Source: Halopseudomonas sp002296055
GTDB taxonomy: Bacteria > Pseudomonadota > Gammaproteobacteria > Pseudomonadales > Pseudomonadaceae
DNA length: 64,000 nucleotides
Assembly: GCF_050876985.1 (NCBI RefSeq)
Contig: NZ_JBPAPP010000001.1
Direction: 5' to 3' (one strand)
Shown here piece after piece: positions 17,718-26,834 of the stretch. The position numbers were made by a program, and so were the translations under genes. The first letter of the stretch is position 1, and the number at the start of each line of letters is the position of its first letter. Below the pieces are notes generated by a model, which made no database searches, was not told the DNA's origin, and saw nothing but the letters and a program-made list of their open reading frames with translations.

Positions 17718-19348
17718 CTAGCATCTCCGGCATCTCCGGCATCGAGGCACAGGCGATTGCGGCCGCTCTGTTTGGCGCGGTAGAGCGCGCGGTCGGCGCG
17801 CTCCAGCAGTTCCTCGTCGGCCCAGCTGTCGGCCTCGCAGGCGCTGATGCCGGCGCTGAAGCTGCAATTGAACTGATGCCCGTCGGCAGAAAACTGCAGG
17901 GCATTAAAGGCTTCGCGGATGTTTTCCAGCAGCTGATAGGCGTCTTCGCTGCTGCAGCCGGGCAGCACGGCGACAAATTCCTCGCCACCGTAGCGGCCCA
18001 GGCGGTCAATTTTGCGCAGACGCTGGCGCAGCATGTTGGAGAGTGCGCGGATGACGTTGTCGCCACAGGCGTGCCCGTAGTTGTCGTTAACGCCCTTGAA
18101 GTGGTCAATATCAATCATCGCAACGCTGACCGGTGCCTTGCAGCGTCGCGCCCGCTCGACCTCGACTTCCAGTTGTTCCTTGATATCGGCGTGCTTGAGC
18201 AGGCCGGTCAGGCTGTCGCGGGCCAGCGCGTCGCTGACCATGCGGGCGCGCTGGGCGCGCGCATAGACGGTGGTCAGCAGCGCGCTGTCGCTGATCGGCT
18301 TGGTGATGAAGTCGTCACCGGCCTTGAGCAGTGCGGACATTTGCCGATCGGCGTTGGTTTCGGCCGAGAGGTAGACAATCGGTACCCGCAGCCAGTCATC
18401 GTCCAGCCGAATCACCTGAGCCAGCTCGGGGCCGCTGTACTCGGGCATGTTGAGGTCCATCAGCACCACTTCGGGAATGAAGCTGTGCATTTTTTCCAGC
18501 AGGTTGTTGGGGTCGGCGACGCTGTCCACCAGCATGCCGGCGTTGCTCAGCACCAGCTGATAGCGGGCGGTCAGTTCGGCGTCGTCATCGACAATAAGCA
18601 CGCGGAAGGGGCCGCCCTGCAGGTTGTTGAAACCACGTTCCAGCCGGCGCTCCAGCAGGGGCAGGTCTACCGGCTTGGTGAAAAAGCCAATGGCGCCGGC
18701 GCGCACTGCCTGCAGGCGGCTGGCAAAGGTGTCCTGCGAGCTGATGATCAGCAGCGGTGGCAACTGGCCGGGTGGCTGTTGAAACACGGGTTCTTGCATC
18801 AGGCGGCTGCCGGGTGGGCTGTTGTCGACGATCAGTGCATCCAGCGGTGCGGCGGTACGCAGCTCGTCGGCGGTGCTGAACAGGCTGACCTGGTAGCCGA
18901 AGCTGTCCAGTGTCTGCCCCATTTGGCTGCCCAGAGCGCGGTCCGCGATCAACAGGCCGATATGTCGGTTTTCGCTGTCCAGATTGCTGAGCGCGTCCAG
19001 CGGTTGCGGTGATGTACTCTCCGCGTCGCTGCGCTGCAGCAGTGTATGCAGTTGGCCGGTGGCGCTGGCCAGGCTGGCCAGCACGTCAGGCTTGGTGGCG
19101 CCGCTGTCCAGCTCGGCCTGGGCCTGCTCTTCCAGGGTGCGGCAACGGTCGCCCAGTGCGGCATAGCCAAAGGTACCGGCCGAGCCGGCCAGCTTGTGCA
19201 GGCGATCGCGCAGCTCGCGGAGTGTGTCCGGACCGTCGTTAAGGCGCTCGGACAACTGGGCCAGGGTGACAAGCTCCTCGTCCAGTCGTTGTCGGAAGCG
19301 AGCTTCCAGCGCGGCCAGCTGCGAGCCGAGCGGATTGGTTTCAGTCAT
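17714..19348 (-). CDS. Hpt-REC-REC-GGDEF diguanylate cyclase
   Basis: 544 residues. The N-terminal histidine phosphotransfer domain has H51 in RLHKLAGSAGTFG. A first receiver-like domain follows (about 130-245, DALIVDN, imperfect), then a canonical receiver (LIVDDDAELT ... VVLMDLNMPEYSG ... ITKPIS, about 250-370). A GGDEF domain carries the active GGEEF motif near 455, preceded by RDSLTGLLKH and IDIDHFKGVND. Product would be c-di-GMP, made in the cytosol under phosphorelay control. The 5' end overlaps the CheY-like gene by 8 bases. Combining Hpt and two receivers in one cyclase lets it take phosphate from both kinases of this operon. Confidence 0.88.
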   Translation of the reverse strand: MTETNPLGSQLAALEARFRQRLDEELVTLAQLSERLNDGPDTLRELRDRLHKLAGSAGTFGYAALGDRCRTLEEQAQAELDSGATKPDVLASLASATGQLHTLLQRSDAESTSPQPLDALSNLDSENRHIGLLIADRALGSQMGQTLDSFGYQVSLFSTADELRTAAPLDALIVDNSPPGSRLMQEPVFQQPPGQLPPLLIISSQDTFASRLQAVRAGAIGFFTKPVDLPLLERRLERGFNNLQGGPFRVLIVDDDAELTARYQLVLSNAGMLVDSVADPNNLLEKMHSFIPEVVLMDLNMPEYSGPELAQVIRLDDDWLRVPIVYLSAETNADRQMSALLKAGDDFITKPISDSALLTTVYARAQRARMVSDALARDSLTGLLKHADIKEQLEVEVERARRCKAPVSVAMIDIDHFKGVNDNYGHACGDNVIRALSNMLRQRLRKIDRLGRYGGEEFVAVLPGCSSEDAYQLLENIREAFNALQFSADGHQFNCSFSAGISACEADSWADEELLERADRALYRAKQSGRNRLCLDAGDAGDAS

Positions 19349-19727
19349 GCTGTTGCTCCCAGATCTGGCGAATTTGGTCGGGCAGGGTCATAGGGTCGAA
19401 GGGTTTTACGATGACCCCGGCGGCGCCGAGGGCGCGGTAGGCGTCAACCTCTTGAACCTGCGCCTTGGCGGTCATGAAAATAACGGGCACGCCGTCCATG
19501 CACGGCAGCTCGCGCAGCTTCTCCAGGGTTTGCGGGCCATCCATGCCAGGCATCATCACATCCAGTAGCACCAGCTGCGGAGCGAAGCTCTCGGCGCCAG
19601 CAACCCCTTCAGCGCCGGACGCACAACTGCGTACGTTGAAGCCACCAACGACTTCCAGCGCCACGCGGGCGACTTCCTGAATGGACGGGTCGTCTTCAAT
19701 GTGCATGATGCGTTCTAGTCCGGTCAT
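19341..19727 (-). CDS. CheY-like single-domain response regulator
   Basis: 128 residues, one receiver domain only: acidic residues in HIEDDPS, phospho-acceptor D56 (LVLLDVMMPGMDG), the T/A switch region FMTAKAQ and K in IVKPFDP. No output domain. It lies between the kinase genes and the Hpt-cyclase, so it probably shuttles phosphoryl groups between the kinase and Hpt in a phosphorelay. Confidence 0.88.
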   Translation of the reverse strand: MTGLERIMHIEDDPSIQEVARVALEVVGGFNVRSCASGAEGVAGAESFAPQLVLLDVMMPGMDGPQTLEKLRELPCMDGVPVIFMTAKAQVQEVDAYRALGAAGVIVKPFDPMTLPDQIRQIWEQQHD

Positions 19728-19786
19728 CGTCTTGCCTGTCTGTTAGCTATTGATGGTTGTTTGCCGCGCTGGTTCACCCAGCCTCT

Positions 19787-21397
19787 CTACGCTGCCGTTT
19801 GGCATAGTGGCAGGCGGAACCAAAAGCAGGCGCCGGCGCCGCTCTGTGAGCGCACCCCTACCCGACCCTGCATGCGCTCGATCAGCTCCTTGCAGATTGC
19901 CAGTCCCAGACCGGTTCCGCCACGTTGACGTACGTTGCTGTTGTCGAGCTGGGTGAATTTGCGGAACAGCAGCGGCTGTTGATCCTCTGCAATACCTATG
20001 CCCTGATCGACTACCTGCACCTCCACCTCGTCACCCTCGACGAGAATGCGCACCTGAATCAGGTCGCCGGGATGTGAGAATTTGGCAGCATTGGACAGGT
20101 AGTTGCCCAGCACCTGCTGCAGGCGACGTTCATCGACGTGCACCAGCGGATCAACCGGGCCTGACTCCAGTGCCCAGCTGACCTGATAACGCCCGGCATA
20201 GGGTTGGTTGATTTCCAGCGCCTGCTCCACGATGGGTCGCAGATGCTGGGTGGCAAGGCGCAGATCCAGCTGACCGGCCTCGAGCTTTTCCATATCCAGC
20301 AGGTCGTTCACCAGTTCATTCAGGCGCTGGCTGTTGTCATGGGCGATGCTCAGCAGGCGGCTGCTGGTGTCTGCCGGCACGCCACCGGCGCTGTTGCGCA
20401 GCAGGCCGATAGCACCACTGATCGCCGTCAGGGGGGTGCGCAATTCGTGGCTGACGGTCGCGAGAAAGTGGCTTTTCAGGCTGCTGGCGCGGCGAATTTC
20501 GGTAATGTCATGCATCACCACGATGGCGGCGCCGGACCCGCTGCGCTCAGGATACAACTGCCCGCCGCTGCACAGCACATGGCGCAGCGGCTGGCCGGCG
20601 GCGGCGATGCTGATCTCCAGGTTGTCCACCGGCTCGCCGCGCCAGGCGCGCAGCAACGGGATGGCATCGCTGGCCAGCGGCGTGCTGCCGTCGGCCTGAT
20701 AGAGGTCGTAATAGCGTCCCCACTCGCTGGGTGGCAGATGCATGACGTCGGTGCCATGCCATTGTTTGGCGGTGCGGTTGAAGAGGGTTAGCTGACCGCT
20801 GTCGTCACAGGCTACGACGCCGGCCTTGAGGGAGTCGAGCAGGCGGTGGTTGAGCACCTGCTGGTGCTCCAGCTCGGCGGTGCGTTGCTCGCTGTCGAGC
20901 AGGTTGACGCGCAGGCGCAGCTGAAACTCGGCCATGCGCGCCAGTCGGCGCAGGGTGTCTTGCTGTGCGGGCGAGAGCTGGCGTGGCACCTGATCGATCA
21001 CGCAGAGGGTGCCGATCAGCTCGCCCTCCGGGCTGGCAATGGGTACGCCAGCGTAAAAGCGGATGTTGGGGTCACCGGTTACCAGCGGGTTGTCACGAAA
21101 GCGGGTGTCGCGGGTAGCGTCGGGGACTTCCAGCAGCTCACGGGCTTGAATGGCGTGCACGCAGAAGGCCATCTCGCGCGGGGTTTGGTCTGCGTCCAGC
21201 CCTACCCGGCTTTTGAACCACTGGCGCTGATCGTCGACCAGCGACACCAGGGCGATGGGGGTTTCCAGCCAGCGCGAGGCCAGCTCGGTCAGATCGTCAA
21301 AGGCCAGCTCGCTGGGGGTGTCGAGAATCTGCAGGCGTGCCAACGCCTCCAGCCGTCGCGCTTCGCGATTTTCTGCGGTGTCTTGCTCTTGGTTCAC
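19787..21397 (-). CDS. GAF-PAS sensor histidine kinase
   Basis: 536 residues from GTG 21397, chosen because AAGGGAGGG lies 5-12 bases upstream; the longer open frame would run into the preceding gene. No membrane segment. A GAF domain spans about 25-165 (FDDLTELASRWLETPIALVSLVDDQRQWF ... FCVHAIQ), a PAS domain about 185-300, then HisKA with H317 (SHELRTPLT) and an HATPase domain ending GTGLGLAICKELIERMQG. There is no receiver, so phosphate must go to a separate protein. Its kinase core is similar to that of the larger kinase 20 bases upstream, suggesting duplication. Confidence 0.9.
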   Translation of the reverse strand: MNQEQDTAENREARRLEALARLQILDTPSELAFDDLTELASRWLETPIALVSLVDDQRQWFKSRVGLDADQTPREMAFCVHAIQARELLEVPDATRDTRFRDNPLVTGDPNIRFYAGVPIASPEGELIGTLCVIDQVPRQLSPAQQDTLRRLARMAEFQLRLRVNLLDSEQRTAELEHQQVLNHRLLDSLKAGVVACDDSGQLTLFNRTAKQWHGTDVMHLPPSEWGRYYDLYQADGSTPLASDAIPLLRAWRGEPVDNLEISIAAAGQPLRHVLCSGGQLYPERSGSGAAIVVMHDITEIRRASSLKSHFLATVSHELRTPLTAISGAIGLLRNSAGGVPADTSSRLLSIAHDNSQRLNELVNDLLDMEKLEAGQLDLRLATQHLRPIVEQALEINQPYAGRYQVSWALESGPVDPLVHVDERRLQQVLGNYLSNAAKFSHPGDLIQVRILVEGDEVEVQVVDQGIGIAEDQQPLLFRKFTQLDNSNVRQRGGTGLGLAICKELIERMQGRVGVRSQSGAGACFWFRLPLCQTAA

Positions 21398-21416
21398 GCT
21401 GCCCTCCCTTGCTTGC

Positions 21417-24400
21417 CTAGTCAACCAGCGGCAGCCGCAGCCAGAAGCATGAGCCCTGCTGCGGTATGGAATCAAACCCTACTTCGCCGTGCATGCGCTG
21501 GGCCAGCTCGCGGCTGATCGCCAGCCCCAGCCCGGAGCCGGCGCGTTGCCGGGTATTGGAGCTATCGACCTGGAAGAACTTGTCGAAGATGCGCGCGTGC
21601 TCGTGTTCGGGAATGCCGATGCCCTGGTCTTGCACGCTGATCCGCACCCACCCCTCGGTGACCTCGGCACTCAGGGTAACGCGACCGCCGGCGTGGGAAA
21701 ACTTGGCGGCGTTGGACAGGTAGTTGCTGAGAATCTGGCCAAGGCGTTGGGCGTCGACGTTCACCGTTACCTCGTCGACCTGGCCCAGGCACTGCTCTAC
21801 CTGGTACTGCGCGGCGTAGCTCTGGTTACGTTGCAGTGCCTGTTCCAGCAATGGCTGCAGAGGTTGTGGCGTCAGCTTCACGGCCAGTTTGCCAGCGGCC
21901 AGCTTGTCCATGTCCAGCAGGTCGTTGATCAGGCGCAGGAGGGTGTCGCTGTTTTGCACCGCGATGTCCAGCAGCGAGCGCATGCGCTCGGGTACCTCGC
22001 CCAGCGCGCCGCCGTGCATCAGCTTGAGCGAGCCGTTGATGGCGGTCAGCGGGGTGCGCAGCTCGTGGCTGACGGTGGAGACAAACTGGCTCTTCATCTG
22101 CTCTACGCGTGCCTGCTCGGTCACATCCCAGATAAAACCGTCAAAGCTTTGCAGCTGGCCGTTGCTGTCAAACTCGCCACGGCCCTTTTCACGGACCTGC
22201 ACCAGATGGCCATTGGCGTGGACCAGCCGGTAGGTGATCTCGAAGCTGGGGTCATCCTCTGCCAGCTCAAGACACTGCAGGGTGATGGGCAGGTCTTCGG
22301 GCAGGATGATGCTGGCGTAGCTGCGCTGGTGGTTGTCGATAAAGTCGCTGGCCGGATAGCCGCTGATCCGTTCGATGCCCTGGCTCATGTAGGACATGCG
22401 CCAGTCCTCGGAGGCGGGGCAGCGATAGACTGCGCCGGGCAGGTTGCTGACCATGCTGCGGTAGCGTGATTCGCTGTTCTGCAGGGCGCGTGTGGTGTGG
22501 ATCAGCTCGGTGATATCGGTCGCCATGCCGAGAAAGCCGATCAGGTGGTCGTGGTCATCGGCAATGCGGGTAATGGTCAGCTTGACCTGGCGACGGCTGC
22601 CATCTTTGCGTTGGTAGGTCCAGGCACTTACCCCGGGCTCGCCACGGCGCGGCTCGTGCAGAAAGACTTCCAACCCGTCTACCGGGTAACCGAGCTGCTC
22701 ACTGAGCTCGGCGCTGCGTTCTGCTATTTCGTCGGCAAGGTGGAAGTGCAGCGGCGAATGGCGGCCGACCACTTCATCGCTGCGGTAGCCGAGCAGGCGC
22801 TCTGCGCCGCTGTTGAACAGGCTGATCTGGCCTTGCGGGTCGGCAGCGATAATGGCGACTTCGGTCGACGCGTTGATGACCGCACTGAGATAGCTGCGCG
22901 CTTCGCGCACTTCTTCGTTGGCGCGCATTTCGGCGCTGACGTCGGTATGAATGCCGCTGAGGGTCAGCGCTTTGCCCTGCGGATCGCGGGCGGTCACCTG
23001 GCCCTGGCTTTGAATCCATATCCAGTGCCCCTCACGGTGCCGGGCGCGGGTCAGGTAGCGCAGGTAGTCGGTATGACCGCGCAGGTGCGCGTGCAGTTGT
23101 TCCAGGGCGTTGGCGACGTCATCGGGGTGCAGCAGGTCGGTCCAGCGGTCAATCGTCAGTGGGTTCAGGTCTTCGGGCTGATAGCCGAGCATCTGATACC
23201 AGCGCGGGCTGGCCTCCAACTGGCGGTTGCCCAGATCCCACTCCCAGCTGCCAACGCCGGTGGCCTGGATAATCCGCGCCAGCCGTGCGCGCTCTTCGTC
23301 GAGCCGTTGCTGGATATGCTTGCGCACGGTGACATCGGCGATAAAGCCGTGCCAGATCAGGTCGCCGTTATCCAGGCGCTCGGGACTGGCGTAGCCGGCA
23401 ACCCAGATCTCACCCAGGCGTGGGTGACGCACGCGGAATTCCGAGCGCCAATCGCTGAGCTGCTCGCTGGAGCGCTGAATCTCCTGCTCTACCTGTGGCC
23501 AGTCGTCCGGGTGAATCAGCTCAATGGCCGGCTGGGCGTCCTGCGCCGCCTGCTCGGGCGTCAGGTTGTAAATATCGCCAATGCCTTCGCTGCTGTAGGG
23601 GAACCAGCTGCGCCCGCTGCTGCTGTCGATCTGATACTGATAAACCATGCCCGGCAGGTGTTGGGTCAGCTTGTGGAAGCGCTGCAGCAGGGCCTCGCGC
23701 TGCTGTTCACCGGCGGCCTGCTCAAGCAGGCTGCTGCACCAGCGCCCACACAGGCGGACAAAGTCCATGTCCACTTCGTCAAAGGGTTGCGCGCGGGTGT
23801 TGGCGCTGGAGAAGTTAAGGGTGCCAAAGCGCTGGCCGTCGACGATCAGGACGATGCCGATGTAGCTCTCCAGGCCAAACGATTGATAACAGGGGTGCCC
23901 ACTGAAGCGTGAGTGCCCCATGCGGTCGATGGCCAGCGCGTCGTTTGCCTGGCAGGTCAGGGAGCAGTAGGTCTGGGCCAACTCGAACTGAGTGCCGGCC
24001 GGTGGAGCGTCGCTATTGCTGCTGGCGGCTTCGACCCGGTACTGATCCTGCTCGATGTGACTGATCAGCCCGAGGTCCAGCCGCAGGTAGTCACAGCCCA
24101 GATCCAGCAAACGTACCATCCGCTGCTGGTAACTCAGGCCCGGGTCTGCGGCGATCTTGTTGAGTTGTCGCAAGGCCTGGCGCTGACGCTCCAGACCGCG
24201 CTGCATGATCTCGTTTTCCCGACGTTGGCGCAGCGCGTCGAGCAATTGGCCAAGCGCGGTTTGCAGCGGCGCGAGAAAGGCGCGCAGGTCAGGGTTGAGC
24301 GGCTGCTCGCCGCCAGACAGCGCCAGCACACCGAATTGGCGGCCGGCAAAAATCAGCGGTAGCACCAGCGCCCGTGGCATGCCCTGTGCCGCGTTGGCCA

Positions 24401-25769
24401 GGCGTTGTTGTGGATGGGACTCGCGCAGCACCTGGGTGAGCGTTGGCTGTAATGCGGCCGGCACCGGGTCGCTGCTGCTGCTGGCCAGACTCTGCAGTTG
24501 CAGTTGGCCGTCGCTGTCTGGCAGCGCCTGCAGAAAGTCCGCGCGGCCGTAGCCGGTCAGCCCGAGAATCTGTTGCAGCAACTGTTGCAGGCTGGCCGCC
24601 ATCTCGTTGCGCTGAATGTAAGCTGACTGCGCGTGGCTGATGATCTCCAGTAGGCGGCGGTCTCGCTCACGGCGCTGGCTTTCGTTACTGATGGCCTCGG
24701 CGTGCAGCGCCATTTGGCGGCGGGTGACGTGGCGACTGTAGACCAGCAGCAGGGTAAACAGGGTGATAGCGGCAAACCAGGCCAGCAGCCAGTTGCCGGC
24801 CAGGTGCAGCAAGTCCTGCCGGTGGGCGGCGTAGGCTTGGGTCATGTCGCGCCACAGCATCAGCGCGGCAGGGTTTTCATCCTCGGTGGCGCTCAATGTG
24901 TAGGCGGCACGCGGTAACAGCGCGGCCAGCCAGACTTGTTCGCCGTGCTCAAACAAGTGCGGGTTGGCGATGCTGCGGGTGGCTTTGGCAGCCTGACTGA
25001 GCATCTCCAGATCAACGGGTCCGGGGCTGTCAGCCAGGAGCCAGCGGCCGGCATCCACCCTGGGCAGTGGGCTATTTTGCTGCTCGTCAGCCAGATAGAA
25101 AGGGCGTACCAGCAATGCCAGCCCCTGTTCGGTGGGGCTGCTGTGTTGGGCAAACGCGGGAAAGCCGACCTGCAGGGTGGCGATCACCCGGCTGTTGCTG
25201 GCGTCGCTGGCAAACACGGGTGCAACCGCGCTCTCGCTGGCGCCGCCAGGGTAGAGCGCCAGGCCGTCCACCCGTTCGGCATGCTCCTGACTGTATTGCA
25301 GCAACGGGCGCTTGCTGTCGGCACGGTCGGCCCAGCGCTCCGGCCGTTGCATGCGCAGCAGCGCGGTGCTGCCAGGCGCCAGGTGGATTTGCAGCTCTTT
25401 GGCGCCAGCCTGCTGCAGCAGCTGCCAAAAGCCGGACAGGTCGCTGGCGATCTGTGCTCGCAGGCGCGCTACTTCGGGGTCATCCAGTCCATATTGGCCC
25501 ACCAGGTAGGCAATGCGCCGCAGCAGGCGACGCAGATCGGGGTCTTCGCTGAGGCCAAACACCGCAATGCTGGCCTGCTGACGCAACGCCAGCTCTTCCT
25601 GCTGCAGGCTGCGCAGTTCGCCCTCGATCGCCTGGTACTGCTGGTTGCGCCACGTCTCGTCCCGATGTTGCCAGGCACTGGTACCCAGATAGCCAAAGCA
25701 CAGGGTCACTAGCAGCATACCGAGCGCCAGGGCGATGCGTCCGTTGCTTGCGTGGTCTGGTGTGGTCAT
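21417..25769 (-). CDS. large membrane multisensor histidine kinase
   Basis: 1450 residues. One membrane helix near 12-32, a periplasmic sensor of about 280 residues, and a second helix near 320-342 (LLAWFAAITLFTLLLVYS). Two GAF domains follow (about 375-515 and 550-690), then four PAS/PAC repeats (about 700-1215, with PAC motifs such as GFIADVTVRK and GFLGMATDITEL), HisKA with the histidine of SHELRTPLT near 1235, and HATPase ending GSGLGLAISRELAQRMHG. No receiver domain. It is the promoter-proximal gene of the five-gene signalling operon. Ligands are unknown; GAF/PAS stacking suggests integration of several cytosolic and redox cues. Confidence 0.88.
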   Translation of the reverse strand: MTTPDHASNGRIALALGMLLVTLCFGYLGTSAWQHRDETWRNQQYQAIEGELRSLQQEELALRQQASIAVFGLSEDPDLRRLLRRIAYLVGQYGLDDPEVARLRAQIASDLSGFWQLLQQAGAKELQIHLAPGSTALLRMQRPERWADRADSKRPLLQYSQEHAERVDGLALYPGGASESAVAPVFASDASNSRVIATLQVGFPAFAQHSSPTEQGLALLVRPFYLADEQQNSPLPRVDAGRWLLADSPGPVDLEMLSQAAKATRSIANPHLFEHGEQVWLAALLPRAAYTLSATEDENPAALMLWRDMTQAYAAHRQDLLHLAGNWLLAWFAAITLFTLLLVYSRHVTRRQMALHAEAISNESQRRERDRRLLEIISHAQSAYIQRNEMAASLQQLLQQILGLTGYGRADFLQALPDSDGQLQLQSLASSSSDPVPAALQPTLTQVLRESHPQQRLANAAQGMPRALVLPLIFAGRQFGVLALSGGEQPLNPDLRAFLAPLQTALGQLLDALRQRRENEIMQRGLERQRQALRQLNKIAADPGLSYQQRMVRLLDLGCDYLRLDLGLISHIEQDQYRVEAASSNSDAPPAGTQFELAQTYCSLTCQANDALAIDRMGHSRFSGHPCYQSFGLESYIGIVLIVDGQRFGTLNFSSANTRAQPFDEVDMDFVRLCGRWCSSLLEQAAGEQQREALLQRFHKLTQHLPGMVYQYQIDSSSGRSWFPYSSEGIGDIYNLTPEQAAQDAQPAIELIHPDDWPQVEQEIQRSSEQLSDWRSEFRVRHPRLGEIWVAGYASPERLDNGDLIWHGFIADVTVRKHIQQRLDEERARLARIIQATGVGSWEWDLGNRQLEASPRWYQMLGYQPEDLNPLTIDRWTDLLHPDDVANALEQLHAHLRGHTDYLRYLTRARHREGHWIWIQSQGQVTARDPQGKALTLSGIHTDVSAEMRANEEVREARSYLSAVINASTEVAIIAADPQGQISLFNSGAERLLGYRSDEVVGRHSPLHFHLADEIAERSAELSEQLGYPVDGLEVFLHEPRRGEPGVSAWTYQRKDGSRRQVKLTITRIADDHDHLIGFLGMATDITELIHTTRALQNSESRYRSMVSNLPGAVYRCPASEDWRMSYMSQGIERISGYPASDFIDNHQRSYASIILPEDLPITLQCLELAEDDPSFEITYRLVHANGHLVQVREKGRGEFDSNGQLQSFDGFIWDVTEQARVEQMKSQFVSTVSHELRTPLTAINGSLKLMHGGALGEVPERMRSLLDIAVQNSDTLLRLINDLLDMDKLAAGKLAVKLTPQPLQPLLEQALQRNQSYAAQYQVEQCLGQVDEVTVNVDAQRLGQILSNYLSNAAKFSHAGGRVTLSAEVTEGWVRISVQDQGIGIPEHEHARIFDKFFQVDSSNTRQRAGSGLGLAISRELAQRMHGEVGFDSIPQQGSCFWLRLPLVD

Positions 25770-25866
25770 GAGTGAGATCGTCTGGGTCCGCTGCCAGAGG
25801 GTTTACCCTTGAAGATAGCGGCTTGCCGGGCCGCAAGCCAGCGGCGCGGCAACAGACCCAGGGGTG

Positions 25867-26640
25867 TCACAGGCTGTTGTTTACGTGTCCGCCGTCCACA
25901 TTGATGATGGTGCCGGTCATGAACGAGCCGGCCTCGCTGGCCAGCAGCAGCAGTGGGCCATCCAGCTCTTCCAGCTGACCCAGACGCGCCATCGGCACCT
26001 TGCTGCGAACATAGTTCTGGCCGTGCTCGGTGTCGAAGTAATCCGAGTTCATTTCGGTGCGGAAGTAGCCGGGTGCAATGGCATTGACGCGAATCTTGTT
26101 CTTGGCCAGTTCCATGCCCATGGCCTTGGTCAGCTGTACCACACCGGCCTTGGCAACCGCGTAGTGCGCCAGCGCCTTGCCGACGCGCAGGCCGAGAATT
26201 GAGGCGATGTTGATCACACTGCCGCCCTGGCCGCTGCTGGCCATGGCCTTGCAGCCGCGATGGGCGACGCGCCAGGCGCCGTCCAGGTTGGTGTCGAGCA
26301 TGCTGCGCCAGTTGCCCTCGTCCATCTCCAGGAAGGGCACCGGGTCGCCGATACCGGCGTTGTTGACCAGAATGTCACAGACGCCAAAGGCCTGTTCGGC
26401 GGCGTTGAAACCGGCGTCGATGCTGTCGGCATCGGTCACGTCCATGGTCACGGCCAGTGCTTCATAACCCTGTTGCTTGAGTTCATCGACCAGTGCAGAC
26501 AGACGCTCGGCCCGGCGAGCCGCCACGACCACACGGGCGCCTGCGGCAGCCAGCACGCGGGCAAAATGGGCACCAAGGCCGCTGGAGGCGCCAGTAATCA
26601 GGGCAGTCTTACCGGTCAGGTCGAAGCGCGAGGTGGTCAT
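25867..26640 (-). CDS. short-chain dehydrogenase/reductase
   Basis: 257-residue classical SDR. Glycine-rich cofactor motif TGASSGLGAHFA, an ARR stretch after the second strand suggesting NADP(H), NNAG structural motif, and the catalytic Ser with YAVAK (Tyr/Lys). The C terminus TGTIINVDGGHVNN is typical. Monocistronic, leftward, with 97 bases to the kinase operon promoter. Substrate not predictable; relatives reduce beta-ketoacyl or small ketone substrates. Confidence 0.85.
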   Translation of the reverse strand: MTTSRFDLTGKTALITGASSGLGAHFARVLAAAGARVVVAARRAERLSALVDELKQQGYEALAVTMDVTDADSIDAGFNAAEQAFGVCDILVNNAGIGDPVPFLEMDEGNWRSMLDTNLDGAWRVAHRGCKAMASSGQGGSVINIASILGLRVGKALAHYAVAKAGVVQLTKAMGMELAKNKIRVNAIAPGYFRTEMNSDYFDTEHGQNYVRSKVPMARLGQLEELDGPLLLLASEAGSFMTGTIINVDGGHVNNSL

Positions 26641-26834
26641 GGGCTAGGTCTCCTGTTGTTGTCATCGCGGTCCGGCAGTATCGGCCAAAGCACCCGCCGG
26701 GTGCCAGCGCCGTGCGTTTGCCTGATGATGGTCAATCAGCCCTGGCGCCTGCCCATCAGCTTTAGTCTGATGGTCTGCCCTGTGGGCGTATATCCTTGTG
26801 CCCTGCTACCCACGCCATCACTGCGAGACCTGCC

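Noticed and set aside
22497..23912. 471-codon plus-strand frame inside the large kinase gene
   Set aside because: Antisense to well-conserved PAS and GAF domains; no recognisable domain of its own.
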